Positions 49,001-59,295 of a stretch of 64,000 nt of DNA are shown here, piece after piece. Origin of the DNA: Enoplolaimus lenunculus (taxonomy: Eukaryota > Nematoda > Enoplea > Enoplida > Thoracostomopsidae); the NCBI GenBank assembly GCA_030248215.1, contig JASANG010003286.1:1-64000 (forward strand), read 5' to 3'. Within the stretch, counting starts at the first letter, position 1. Each line of letters opens with the position of its first letter. Both the position numbers and the translations under genes were made by a program. The notes below the pieces were generated by a model, which was given only the letters and a program-made list of their open reading frames with translations, was not told the DNA's origin and did no database searches.

Positions 49001-50108
49001 ATAATAATTGCAGATTTCAGTGTTCCATATCCACAGTCAATAAATGACGCCATTGTTACCTTAAAAGACATATATGATGATAAAGTAAATAAATTTTATT
49101 GGCATAAACCGTTTTTACATCAAACATTTGCAGCTGCCTCTTCATAGAATAAAAAATTCCAGAAAAACTCAGAATTGAGTACATAAGAAGGTCTTCTATC
49201 GCTGCCAAGTTTTTCGAATAATTTAACGTTTACCATGAATTAATTAATTCAGTGGCAAAGACATATGTTCTTATAAGTTGCGCTACCTTCTCAAATGTTA
49301 TGTATATACTCGAAATCTAGAAGGTGGAAGCCGAATTAGAATTGACAATCATTCATAGTTAAAACATTTTGAATTGAAATTTGTTTGAAACGACAAACTA
49401 ACTGCAACAAACCATTACACCGGCAACATAGTAAACAGAAAACTAACACGGCCATGAGAATGCAACGCATTGTTTACATGTTCACGGTCGACATTACTCT
49501 TGAGACCGAACAATCCATAATGCTCCGAAGGACCCTGTAACATAAAGCCCGATTCACATCTGCAAGTTTTTGCAACAAATGTTTCACGTGAAACTTGTAT
49601 GTGCAAGTCCAGTCCCAACCCAATTTGAAGTTCTTGCAGTTGCCAATTATTCACCAGAATTCATGATTTCGCAATCCACCCACGGCGATGGTTACTGGAC
49701 ATGGTTTACATCTAAATTGAATTCTAAATAGATTTTCTAGGATTCGAAAGCATTCGCAAGTCAATAAATTAGTACAACTTTTCCATACGCGAATGCTTTT
49801 TGCAGCTGAAACTTGCAACCACAAGTTTTGGTTAAAAACTCATTCGGAGAACTTGCAGCTGAAATTGATTCATGGTGAATATACGCAAGTAATTAATTCA
49901 TATATATAGTAAGTAGTCTGCGAGTCGAATTAATTTATCATCACTGGCCAAACTGATAATTAGCTTATGCTTGGTATTTACTAAATTCGTGTCAAGATTC
50001 AAACGAAAGCTATGAAAACTTATTTATTTTCAGACCAACCTGTTGTGAAATCAATGGGTCGACTTTGTGCTTTTTAGTTACAGGACTGTCATTATCTGCT
50101 TCTGCCAT
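46095..50108 (-). CDS. Two-RRM RNA-binding protein with a basic C-terminus
   Basis: Seven exons, in transcript order: 50040-50108, 49448-49534, 48877-49059, 48263-48364, about 47339-47552, 47014-47097, 46095-46424. The first four and last two join in phase at GT-AG sites, giving roughly 355 residues. Exon 1 starts MAEADNDSPVTKK. RRM1 spans exons 2-3 (strand HYGLFGL, helix DREHVNNALHSHG, strand SAIIMIKF, end VRICRLPD). RRM2 starts at QVNVSGLSADATCEQIEKEF (exon 4) and ends with SAQILFANV...VCVYGPSGD (exon 5). The tail has a KKGRRKG / KRAEKRKRKKMKR cluster and ends NDWW. The exon 4-5 join is unresolved: exon 4 ends in phase 0 at FGR, while the exon 5 acceptor at 47553 leaves one extra base, so a small exon or a base error is missing. 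I do not recognise the orthologue; nuclear RNA binding is inferred. Confidence 0.75.
46764..46951 (+). mobile_element. hAT-type MITE, subfamily C, in the last intron of the two-RRM gene
   Basis: GGCCAATGTTACTTTTAGGT to inverted CTTAAAGTAACATGGGCC. The flanks GTAATTTA and ATAATGTA match at 6 of 8. Confidence 0.78.
47553..47616. repeat. Dispersed hairpin motif in a two-RRM gene intron
   Basis: ATTAAAGCTAGAACGTCCCA, then CATACGTATTTCGGGCAACT and TTCCAGC. It is the same motif as at 28752-28803 and 18120-18172 and directly abuts the uncertain exon 5 acceptor. Confidence 0.6.
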
Positions 50109-50482
50109 CAGTAATGTTATCAGAAATTTATTACCCTACGTAAAAAATAACGGATAATTAAAGTTATTTTCGTTAAATCAGTGCCGTGCCTAAGGTGTGA
50201 GTTAAGGCCCACAAACTCAATAAGGCCCCCAAACTCAAATGTGCGGAGCCGCCAAAGTTAATAAACCCTCTTCCCCAGCTACGTTTTTAAGTCTAGACTC
50301 AAGACAGGGCTAGGGTATGAAAGGCTTCAAGCTGCGAGATGGGGCCCATTTGTAAAAAACAACTCGCGAACGTGTATCCGCTCCCCCAGAGAGTAGCAGA
50401 GGAATGTAACTACGACGCTCTGCTAACTAATATGATTACCGATTCATAAACACTTTTCTTTATAAAATAGCTGTTTTGCACC
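50109..50482. other. Upstream region of the two-RRM gene
   Basis: Putative 5' flank. Repeated AGGCCC(A/C)CAAACTCAA words at about 50203-50240 suggest a decayed repeat. No clear core promoter motif. Confidence 0.4.
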
Positions 50483-50625
50483 TGTCAGTCTAGGGAGGAA
50501 CCGGGACTTTAAACCATTTTAACTAAGCAACTGGAAAAGCAGGCCTACAAAGCGAGGATCGAACAAGTGGCCTTAGGATTCCTAGGCAAGCGCTCTGTAG
50601 GTCGTTGTGCCACTTTCAAACCATA
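50483..50625 (-). mobile_element. tRNA-derived SINE, copy 1 (minus)
   Basis: Reverse complement reads TGGCACAACG (A-box position), then GTTCGATCCT (B box), then the shared tail CTGCTTTTCCAGTTGCTTAG and CCTAGACTG. Same family as 51890-52026. Confidence 0.75.
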
Positions 50626-51122
50626 TTTTAATCTAAAAACTAAAACATAAACTAAATCCAAATCTCAAACCACACCTTAAGGGATTCCCTGGGTCCACCT
50701 AGTCACTCTTAGAATTTAAGTTAGGCTTAAAAGTTGCTGTAGGACGCAAAATTTATAGTCTATCTTATGGCGTTGTGCCGAAATCTATACGTTATTTGGG
50801 GCCTGTGTGGCCATTCAATAATGTTTTAAACTATCTTTGGCTATCGGGTACTAATTTGGGATACTAGACGGCCCAGTTGTGAGTGTCGGTCGAAGTCTGC
50901 AAATTAGATCGAGACGCGCAGGGGGGTAGCTAGGACCAAAAAACAGTTTCAGATTGTTTTGCTTAGAGTAACGGCGCCAGTTTTGTTGCATTTTACACTG
51001 TTATATAGATGTTGTAGCAGATTGCATTCAGTGAAATTTAGAATTAACGCTTGAGTTATCTAACAGGCAATTGGAATTAGGAATTGCCACGGAGGCTGAC
51101 ATGTGAAGGAAATTACGTTTGA

Positions 51123-51143
51123 TGTTGTTGTTGTTGTTGTTGT
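51123..51143 (+). repeat. (GTT)n microsatellite
   Basis: Seven consecutive GTT units. Confidence 0.9.
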
Positions 51144-51889
51144 AATATCGTTGTTGTTTTTGAATCGCGTATTGCGCAGGGTGGTTCAGTAGTTTTATAC
51201 TGGGGCTTTATGAAGTACGTACGTAACTGGAGGAAACTTAGGGAATTTTGTAGTTTAGAGAAAAGTTTACTCATTGAAACCGGGTTAGTTTCATTATTCT
51301 TAAACCGGAGAAAACCATTCTAACGGGGTTAGTTTGTCAGAATGCTGGTGTAATTCTAACGGGGTTATGATTGCACGGCTTCTGTGGAATTTTGGTGTAA
51401 CTTTAATTTTAACCGGGTTGCACGGTTTTTCTGCGAACTTAGAGAACATTAGTATGTTGTGGGCCGGTGGCTGGAATAAATCAGAACTTAGGCACGAATA
51501 CACAAGAAATTTCGGATCAGGCTAATGCAATGACAACTTTTAACTGTTTGTAGTAATTCTGCGTATAATTTGGTGCTATCTTAATATTGGGTGGGTTGAG
51601 TAAATATTCAACGGCCACATGTTTGAATTGGGCTTCTCGCATAACATCGAGACAGAACGGGACTGAATTGTGATTTGGGGCTTTTGAAACCGGGAAATCA
51701 TTAACTTTTCACACACTTTACCACTGCGCCCCGAAGCCCGCATCTACAACTACTTTTTGTAAGCATGTGAAACATGCTTGTCCGTTATACGTATCGACAT
51801 GCAATATAGTGCAGTGCACTGCATGTATGCTAGCTGGTAGCATACGGTCGACCGACACATATAGTGGACGAAAAATGCAGTTGGAGGGG

Positions 51890-52026
51890 CGGGCTGCGTG
51901 GCACAGTGGTAGAGTATTCGTTTAAGGATCCTTAGGTTAAGGGTTCGATCCCCGCTCCAGAGGTCCGCTTTTCCAGCTGCTTAGTAAAAAGGTCTGATGT
52001 CCCTCTGTTCCCACCTAGACTGACAT
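51890..52026 (+). mobile_element. tRNA-derived SINE, copy 2
   Basis: RNA polymerase III A box TGGCACAGTGG (51899-51909) and B box GGTTCGATCC (51942-51951) are both perfect and spaced as in a tRNA. The tRNA-like head is followed by a conserved tail with CCGCTTTTCCAGCTGCTTAG and CCTAGACTGACA. It is not a functional tRNA gene: the acceptor stem does not pair and a tail is attached. Confidence 0.85.
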
Positions 52027-52195
52027 GGGGACCATGTCGTGAGCGCAATGGTAAACTGCCGCGCTATGAACACGGTATCCAGTCGAAAATAGGATGGATG
52101 GTCATGCTTGTCCGTTATATGGACATGCTATATAGTGTATACTAGCTGGCAGCATACGGTCGACAAATATAGTAGACGAAAAATGCAGTTGGATG

Positions 52196-52331
52196 GGCGG
52201 GCTGCGTGGCACAGTGGTAGAGTATTCGCTTAAAGATCCGTAGGCTGAGAATTCGATCCCGCTCCCGAGGTCCGCTTTTCCAGCTGCTTGGGTGAAAGGT
52301 CTGAAGTCCCAGTTCCTACCTAGTCTGACAC
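52196..52331 (+). mobile_element. tRNA-derived SINE, copy 3
   Basis: A box TGGCACAGTGG (52207-52217) is intact; the B box reads AATTCGATCC, two changes from copy 2. Same tail. Confidence 0.82.
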
Positions 52332-52335
52332 TTTT

Positions 52336-54093
52336 CTCGTCGACTATATGTCAACACGTACGCTGCCGGCTAGCATACAACATAACTTTAGTTTGCACTG
52401 CAGCCGTTCGAAAGAATAAGGTATTGAACCAGTCAAACAATGCGTCTTAGCAACTTAGAATTATAATAGAAAACGAAAATATTGAGCGAGCGAAGCAGAA
52501 AAGGAACCACATTACTAGAACAGATTAAAAGTTTGACGCAGAAAATCCTTAGTTCAAAATTTTGTAAGAGACCCCTGTGTAGGAGTGCGAACCATTCATG
52601 TGGTATGGAGAGTGCTAAACACGGCATTTCATCAAATTGTTCCAATTTAGATTTATCCTTTAAAATGAACTACTAGCTATGTCTTTACGTTGGTGTTTTC
52701 CAACTTTAAATTGTCTATGTGTCTCAATAATTACAATCTCAAAACAATACTTCAACACTTAAAGAATTGATTAAGAAATAAATGTTTAATTTTTAATTAA
52801 ACTTACGTAAAGTTAAGTGTCACATCAAGTGTTGCGCAAATGTTGATAAACATGCGCCTGTAACTAAAAGTCAATCATTTATAGGAAATCCTGTTGAGTT
52901 CCTGTTTATTGTTTAAAGTTGCACAGTATTTAAAGATGAACCACACTATACAGCGCTGCCTGGAATTTTATTTTTAAAACGTGTTTCTTGCACTATTTTT
53001 ATAGGTTTCAACAATTTCCTTGATTTTGTGTGATCCGTACTCTGCCGAAGCCTCTACTCGATTATCTTTGGGTGTCAAACAAACTGTATTATAATTTTCA
53101 GATAATATTATAATTGTAAATGTGTTAACACGTTATAGTAATCAGGCATAGTTAAATGGGATCTTCAAAAAACAACAATTTGTCAGCAAATATCACCCCC
53201 ACTGAAAATTTTCTCGGTTGCCAACGAGTAGCCCGTTGAAACCCCAACTTTGTCAGGACCCAACGAATGTTAAGAATACATAACAAATCAAACAACTGCT
53301 GCACAAAGGAACATCAGTAAACTGGGTATTTTACGACAGATTTGTGAAACTATGAGTTTGAAAATAAAATAACTGAATTGTTTGCTTTCGGCAGGCGCCT
53401 ATGCTTTCAATTTATAAATTGCCACATGAAACCAATAATAGTATAAAACTGCAAGTGTATAGTATTTTGAAATAGAAAAAACCCGAAAACTACTGCTGCA
53501 AAACTATACTATGGTTACAATTATTGTGTCTTTATTCCACAAGAATCTGTAATCGGATACAAGGCAAACTCTTGCAGTGTTCGTACTTTATATATTCCTA
53601 ATTACGAACCATTGCTTAGGTTAATGGTTATGGCTATGGCTGGTTTATTTTGCACTTATTTGATTAAAGAAAACGTGGCTTAAGGCCGAGCTCCGGGGTG
53701 CCACCGTCGGTTTTGTTATGGTAACTCTGGCTCTTTTAGAATTTTGACCTAGATAGTTCCGATTAGAATGCTTGCCGAATGTTCCTGCTGTTTCGATGGT
53801 AAATTTCTTTTTCATTTTTATAAGAGTTTATCCTATGCATTGAGTTTGCAGCTTTAGTTAAAAATTTAGAGTGATGCGGGTTGGTTTTATTTCTAGGACG
53901 TCAAACAGGACCCCTTTTAGTAACCTACAAACAGGTTGCACCCTGTCCCCCAGTGCTTGTACCAAAAAGAGTGGCGCATGAAAATTATGCTGACAGGGTC
54001 GCAAATATCAAAGAGTTGTGATTTAAAACACAATTTCAGCATTAAAACTGTAACCGAAAGCTTCAGTTTTGATTGAATTTGATGAACGATCCC
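52336..54093. other. Gene-free interval
   Basis: AT-rich. A stretch at about 53130-53370 is an old relative of 40030-40500 (shared AATCAGGCATAGTTAA and CAGGACCCAACGAATG words). No supported gene. Confidence 0.45.
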
Positions 54094-54304
54094 GGCCCAT
54101 GTATTGAACAGGGCGGGATCGTTTTCCGGAGGGGCTGTAATAGAGTCAGTTTAAGCTTTAGACTAATTTTTTTGCTTAGGCTTAGGCTTAGGCCTAGCAA
54201 TAGACTCATACTTACGCTTAACGCTTAGGTTTAGGCTTAGTAAATGCTTAGGAATATGGTTATACTATACTGTTTCGGCCCTGTTATATATATACACATG
54301 GGCC
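54094..54304 (+). mobile_element. hAT-type MITE, subfamily B
   Basis: GGCCCATGTATTGAACAGGG to CACATGGGCC, flanked by AACGATCC (54085-54092) and AACAATCC (54305-54312), with one extra C on the left. Lies ~370 bases upstream of the receptor ORF. Confidence 0.82.
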
Positions 54305-54672
54305 AACAATCCTATCCCAGAGTAGACGGTTAAACAGCTAACAGAAACAGAGCAGTAAAAAACCTGGCGAGCGAATCGAACTAGAAGTCAATTCTATTTT
54401 AAACGTATAGCCAACCATTATGGTATGCCTATGCCTTAAAATTTAAATTTAAGACTGGTATCGTGAAGCATTTGTAAATCTATCAAATTGAAATAACATC
54501 TTTTATTCAATTTTGTTCAACTATAAATGCAATAACGAGATAATTAATTGAAATGTTGAAGAAAACCGAACGTGGTAGCTTGTTTATGTGCAACTGTCAT
54601 CTGTAAACTTTATACATTAATATATATATACTAGGTGAAGTTTTTGCTCCGAACCTCGTCGCATCGAACGTA

Positions 54673-56121
54673 ATGGATCACATATCGGTACGCGAATATA
54701 GTGATTTCTTCAAAGATTTAAAATCAAAGCGCGCCTCAACGAAAGACCCAATAGAAACGTGCGAATTTCGCATTATGATGATGAAAAAATCCTTACCGCC
54801 GTGGTTTTATCCTTGCGGCTGGAATAAGCTAATCGCTGAACGCAACAGCTGGTCGCCGAAGCTAACACACTGTGACAGTCCCGGGTTGATACCGGAAATT
54901 TATTTATTTTTCGCTCGGCTTCTTTCGTGTACCCTGATTCCCATTGAAATCTGCCGCGATCCAACCCTAGCCGATTTTCGCCAATTAACATTCGTTCACA
55001 ATTTAACAATGTCTTCTGGACACTATGATTTGACGTTTGAACGATTTCAAGAATTTCATAACGTTTGGCCTCCGGTCTTGTACATCGATAACGCTGTATT
55101 GGTGCATCCGTTTCCGTTTACGCCAACCGTATCGTTGCTATCGCCGTACAAAACTACAGTATGGCTTATCGGATTGGGTACTGCGGTGAGTGGAGTGATC
55201 GCTAACGTTGTTGCATGGTTGGTGTTTGCAAGACGCCAATCTCTGTCACGCTTGCACCGCGTACAATACGGCTGCAAACAGTTGCAATTATCACTGACGC
55301 AATTTATTGCAACTGCATGCGATTTTGCGTTTCAACTACATTTTGCTCCACGACAAGTTGTCTACCGCTATAGGCAAACATTTTCAAAGCTATACGTATT
55401 AGTTTGGTGTTTACTAGCAGTGATGCTGCTACGATATTATCGAACGGCCCTGATCAAACATTGTACTCCGCCGTTGTTGTCACAATTTGCCAAATATTCA
55501 CATTTGGATTCGCTCGCTGAAACGCTTTCTCTTGATTGGATAAATGATCAACCAATCAAAAACGAGACCACTTCAACACGGTTTCAACTCATAACGATCA
55601 ACAAATCGTTTCAAATCTATCAGACGCTATTAAAACATCGCGGTATGAACCGAGTACTCGAACAGTTATATTCGGTTAAAGAAATTAATTATAATCCAAA
55701 AGCTATTCGCTACGTTGGACAAACACCGGGCAGTATATTGTTAGGCCTTTCAGACTTAGATTTGGCTCAAAGTGAATGGCGTTTTCCGAAAACTAAACTT
55801 GTACGCATCAACGATATTTCGTCTAGTCGATCAAGATCATTTCTGGTGCCAAGACACAATCCCAGCTTAATGCGGCGTCTAAATTTCGCTGCTGAACTCA
55901 TGCGACAGTATGGATTTTTGGCGAAACTTGAACGAAAATACCATCTGTTGCCCGAGAAGTCTGCGTATACACCAGACGATCCGGTCCCTGTGTCAGTGCC
56001 GCTTGCGTTGCGCAGTGTAAGCAATTTGCAGTTTTTTGTGTACGCAGTATTGATTGCAAGTGTGATCGAACAGCTGTGGTTCATCTTTGGGTATGATGGA
56101 TTCAGGGAACGATTTTTATGA
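54673..56121 (+). CDS. Divergent ionotropic-receptor (IR)-like ligand-gated channel
   Basis: Single uninterrupted ORF of 482 codons. The layout fits the glutamate-receptor channel core. An S1-like part ends in LVHPFPFTPTVSLLSPYKTTVW (about 144-165). M1 is about 161-186. A pore/M2 candidate covers roughly 202-230. M3 (about 240-265) carries YRTALIKHCTPP, comparable to the family's Y-T-x-x-L-x-x-x-L-T-x-P. S2 follows, and M4 is about 453-473. IRs act in chemosensory cell membranes, often with a co-receptor. The glutamate-binding Arg/Thr/Asp positions cannot be assigned, as is usual in divergent IRs. No signal peptide follows the first Met. The frame is open upstream to TACTAG at about 54632-54637, which could be a splice acceptor, so an N-terminal exon may be missing. 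The product is a membrane channel with good confidence; the IR subclass is inferred. Confidence 0.75.
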   Translation: MDHISVREYSDFFKDLKSKRASTKDPIETCEFRIMMMKKSLPPWFYPCGWNKLIAERNSWSPKLTHCDSPGLIPEIYLFFARLLSCTLIPIEICRDPTLADFRQLTFVHNLTMSSGHYDLTFERFQEFHNVWPPVLYIDNAVLVHPFPFTPTVSLLSPYKTTVWLIGLGTAVSGVIANVVAWLVFARRQSLSRLHRVQYGCKQLQLSLTQFIATACDFAFQLHFAPRQVVYRYRQTFSKLYVLVWCLLAVMLLRYYRTALIKHCTPPLLSQFAKYSHLDSLAETLSLDWINDQPIKNETTSTRFQLITINKSFQIYQTLLKHRGMNRVLEQLYSVKEINYNPKAIRYVGQTPGSILLGLSDLDLAQSEWRFPKTKLVRINDISSSRSRSFLVPRHNPSLMRRLNFAAELMRQYGFLAKLERKYHLLPEKSAYTPDDPVPVSVPLALRSVSNLQFFVYAVLIASVIEQLWFIFGYDGFRERFL

Positions 56122-56275
56122 TTTTCGACTCGTCCTACCACTTGCGGATTCGGGATTTTATAAAGGGGAGTGACAAGTCGCAATGCTGGTAGCAGATCAG
56201 TTTGCGAAGCGCGTTCAGGAACGGTCGCTAATTTGTAAAACATGTTGAGCTATAGGACAAATACCAAATTCTACA

Positions 56276-56722
56276 GCAGTGATCCGAATAAGATGGCCGA
56301 TTGATATTAATTTGGCCTCTCCAGAGGGTACCCCCTGTTATTCGGTTACGGACTGTTATTTATATTCAACCCGCCGTCCGTCACCCTTCGATACTGATAT
56401 ATATCAATATTGCAACTATTCGTTGAATTAAACGTTTATTTGTCTTATATCAAAAGCTGGACCGATATGCAAGGCTATACTAGGAATTAATACTTTAAAA
56501 ACTTAAGTATATGTTTTAAAGTTTCGAACTCAACTTTATTTGGTCCTGGAGTCATTTATGCGCTACAATTAGGAAAAATTGACATTTATGGACTCTAATT
56601 AAGGTTTAGGGACTCTATCCGTTTACGGACTCTTCATTTTAGGAATACGGACTCCTATTGATAGGGACTCAAAATGGGGGCCGCCCGCTCTTTATTACCA
56701 CCTTCATATTCGGGTCGCTACA
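56276..56722 (+). mobile_element. GTGATCCGAATAAGA-family inverted-repeat element
   Basis: CAGTGATCCGAATAAGA at the left and inverted TCATATTCGGGTCGCTACA at the right. The interior holds repeated GGACTC words (GGGACTCTATCC, CGGACTCCTATTG). Begins ~150 bases after the receptor stop. Confidence 0.7.
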
Positions 56723-58217
56723 CAATTATTTGCATTCTGTACTTATATTATATTGCGTGTATAAAAAGGCCGGAGCATCAAAGTGATGAAGTATTAAGTC
56801 CAACCTAAACTCAAAGAGGTGTAAGTGGGTAAAGAATTTTTACCCGCGCTGCACTTTACCCGCGGAAATATCCGCCCTTATTTTTTCTTCTGTGTTCAAT
56901 ATATATTGTTATTGTACAGTGTATAGATGATGTTCGACACTCGATTTATATTACAAAATTTTTATTGTAACTTTGAAGATAAAACATTTAGTAAAAAATG
57001 TAACAGCGGATAATATTTAAACCTTACACCTATCACTGATAAAACTAGGTTGTTTGCCGATGGGTGATCATGGTCAGTGAGTCAAAAGGTTCGTGTCTGT
57101 ACAAAATCATTGTAGTTAAGACGTATAATCACACGTCTTTTATGGCTTCGTCGAAATTTGTCTTAAGATTTCATTCAGAAATCTTGTGAACACATTCCTC
57201 CAAGCCAAACAAAAATATATCATCTATCGATATGTTAGCAACCTGCTTTATTTGTCATGGATACAAGCTGTGAACTTTAAACCGCTGAAATTTTTAGGCG
57301 GCTAAAGAATCAAAATTTTCCATGTCAAGCTTCTGTTGCTGAGTAGTGATGGTAAAAAACCCAACCCGTGAAGATGCGATTTTTGAAATTAGTCCTATAC
57401 AGAATAGAAAACTATACTCATGTGAGCACTTGTAAAAGGGAAATTCTTTCCACGTAGTTCATAAATCCCGACTAGAAACTCGTTTAACCCGAGCGTCAAA
57501 CTCTTATCACCAGTTGTGCGGTGAACTGTAAACGCCGCTCATCTTTGAATGTTAAGTTTGAATACTAATTTCTGATAAAATAGAAAATATTCATGCAAGA
57601 AGGAAAAGGTTTTACCAATTAATACTTTCTGCGCAATTTTGCAAACAAAATGACAAAAGTTGCACTCTTTGAAACTGAACGACAAATATTTACTGTCAAT
57701 AAAACAAATTTCAACACATAGGACATTAATGACATCGACTTCAGTTTTATTAAATATACCTATACATCCTAATTTTAGTTCTCTCAACTTTCCATGATTT
57801 AAAAATTTTAATTTTACGTCTACTTAGTTAACGGCACTTTTCCTAATTCAAGTCAAACGATGAGAGGGTTGAGGACCCTGCCAATAGTCCAGCATAATTT
57901 TTTCCGTCGGGATTTTGGTGGTGGTACAAACCGTTCCCAATTTCATCACCAACTCCAATCAGGTTGTTTATGGTCGCAAGAGCTAATTTTCCTGCTCGAA
58001 ATAAAAAAACCCCAAAATTATAATGTAGGTTCATGCAATCGCAGGTTATCTTTTCTCTGTCAGCAGAGCACTTGACTATTTAGAGTTCATTTCTTTGTAG
58101 GAAAAATCACTTTGAATTGTTCAATAATTCAAACAAACAGACGACCGGCCAGGTTCGATGTCAATCGCTCTAAAGTTACTCATCACCAAATTGAAAAAAT
58201 ATCACCATAATTAAATG
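56723..58217. other. Gene-free interval
   Basis: A CGGGTAAAG repeat block lies at about 56826-56950 (relative of 9150-9860). Words such as CACCTATCACTGATAAAAC (about 57027) and CTTATCACCAGTTGTGCGG (about 57503) belong to the 38511/40561 family. A 63-codon minus ORF at 57843-58034 has reasonable composition but no recognisable domain. Confidence 0.45.
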
Positions 58218-58490
58218 GGCCCATTTTACTTTAAGGGACGGTTAAGGTTTCTGGTGAGTCTATAAAAGAGTAGTTTTAGATTTTAGATTACATTTTTTGC
58301 TTAGGCTTAGGCTTATTAGGCTTAGGAACACATTTTTGCAACGCTTAGGCTTAGGCTTAGGAATAAACTCTTTCCTTACGGTTAGACTTAGGCTCAGGTT
58401 TAGGAATAAACTCATTCTAACGCTTAGGCTTAGGTTTAGGCTTATGAAGACGCTTAATCTACTGTTACGCCCCTTAAAGTAGCATTGACC
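58218..58490 (-). mobile_element. hAT-type MITE, subfamily C
   Basis: GGCCCATTTTACTTTAAGGG to inverted CCTTAAAGTAGCATTGACC. The flanks ATTAAATG (58210-58217) and ACTAAATG (58491-58498) match at 7 of 8. Three TTAGGCTTAGG-type arrays inside. Confidence 0.85.
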
Positions 58491-59037
58491 ACTAAATGTA
58501 AGCCTTCCACGTCTACTTCAGCTGTTAAAACTACAAAAATGATACATATTACGCAACGACAAAGTCATCAAAACGTCGACTAAAATGCAGTAAACAAGGT
58601 ATGTAATACATGAGGAATGTTACGAGAACAGCAACACAAACGCAATATAAGTAGACATGGGCCACATATGTAACACACCTGCGTGAGTGAATTTAAATAT
58701 TTTCCCACGACTATTTTCCCACGACTCAAAATTTTCACACAACATTTCATCATCGAAAAGTAAAGCGTAAATTAAGTACTGTTCCATTGAAAAAAAATCT
58801 ACACAATCGTCATGCTACGATCACAAAGACTTTTCAGTTTAGTAGTTGCAGCATGGCTTTGCGTTCTTTCAAGATATGACAAATTTAGTCAAATAAAACT
58901 TAGCCACGTCCACTTTACAAATTTTCCAGGTTTCAAATGTTCCGTTAAAAAATTAAAAACGTTAACCGACTACGTATAATTCTCGTATTTTCAACAACCA
59001 CAGCACAAATCAAACATAGTACGCAAATTCAGGTTGA

Positions 59038-59295
59038 TTATGCACGAAACACACTCTGTATAGCTGCCATTAAGGTGTCACAAAGGTCATTAAGTTTTGG
59101 TATACATTCGATATACGAATACACATTATACTCACTGTCTTGAAATACTACAGGAATTGCTTTATCCAGATCAACTTCGAATAACTCGCATCGTTTAGCC
59201 TTTTTTCGCTTTAAGTGCCTCTTGTGATTCGAGGTTTTTGATTTGAATTTCCACAAATTTTTGTGTTGTCGGCAGTATTCGTCCGCTACACGACG
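59038..59295 (-). CDS. Possible terminal exon of an unknown gene
   Basis: After a TTGTAG acceptor the frame runs 85 codons to a stop at 59038. It has a lysine/arginine-rich stretch (KRHLKRKKAKR), then an acidic/aliphatic part (FEVDLDKAIPVVFQDSEYN) with balanced amino-acid use unlike the repeat ORFs around it. I do not recognise a family and cannot find the preceding exon. Confidence 0.3.
   Translation of the reverse strand, partial: RRVADEYCRQHKNLWKFKSKTSNHKRHLKRKKAKRCELFEVDLDKAIPVVFQDSEYNVYSYIECIPKLNDLCDTLMAAIQSVFRA

Larger units (their letters stand above)
51773..52335 (+). repeat. 330-bp tandem duplication, each unit carrying a SINE
   Basis: CATGCTTGTCCGTTATA recurs at 51773 and 52103, exactly 330 bases apart. 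The similarity includes AGCATACGGTCGAC, ACGAAAAATGCAGTTGGA and the whole SINE. The second unit is shorter at its end. Confidence 0.8.

Noticed and set aside
48656-49147. 163-codon plus-strand ORF
   Set aside because: Antisense shadow of the RRM1 exon, which has correct splice sites and domain pattern on the minus strand.
51890-51965. Functional tRNA gene
   Set aside because: Pol III boxes are present, but the acceptor stem does not pair and a conserved SINE tail follows; three related copies exist.
55767-56243. 158-codon minus-strand ORF
   Set aside because: Antisense shadow of the IR-like receptor.
57843-58034. 63-codon minus ORF as a small gene
   Set aside because: Composition is acceptable but there is no family resemblance, and no clear splice or promoter context.
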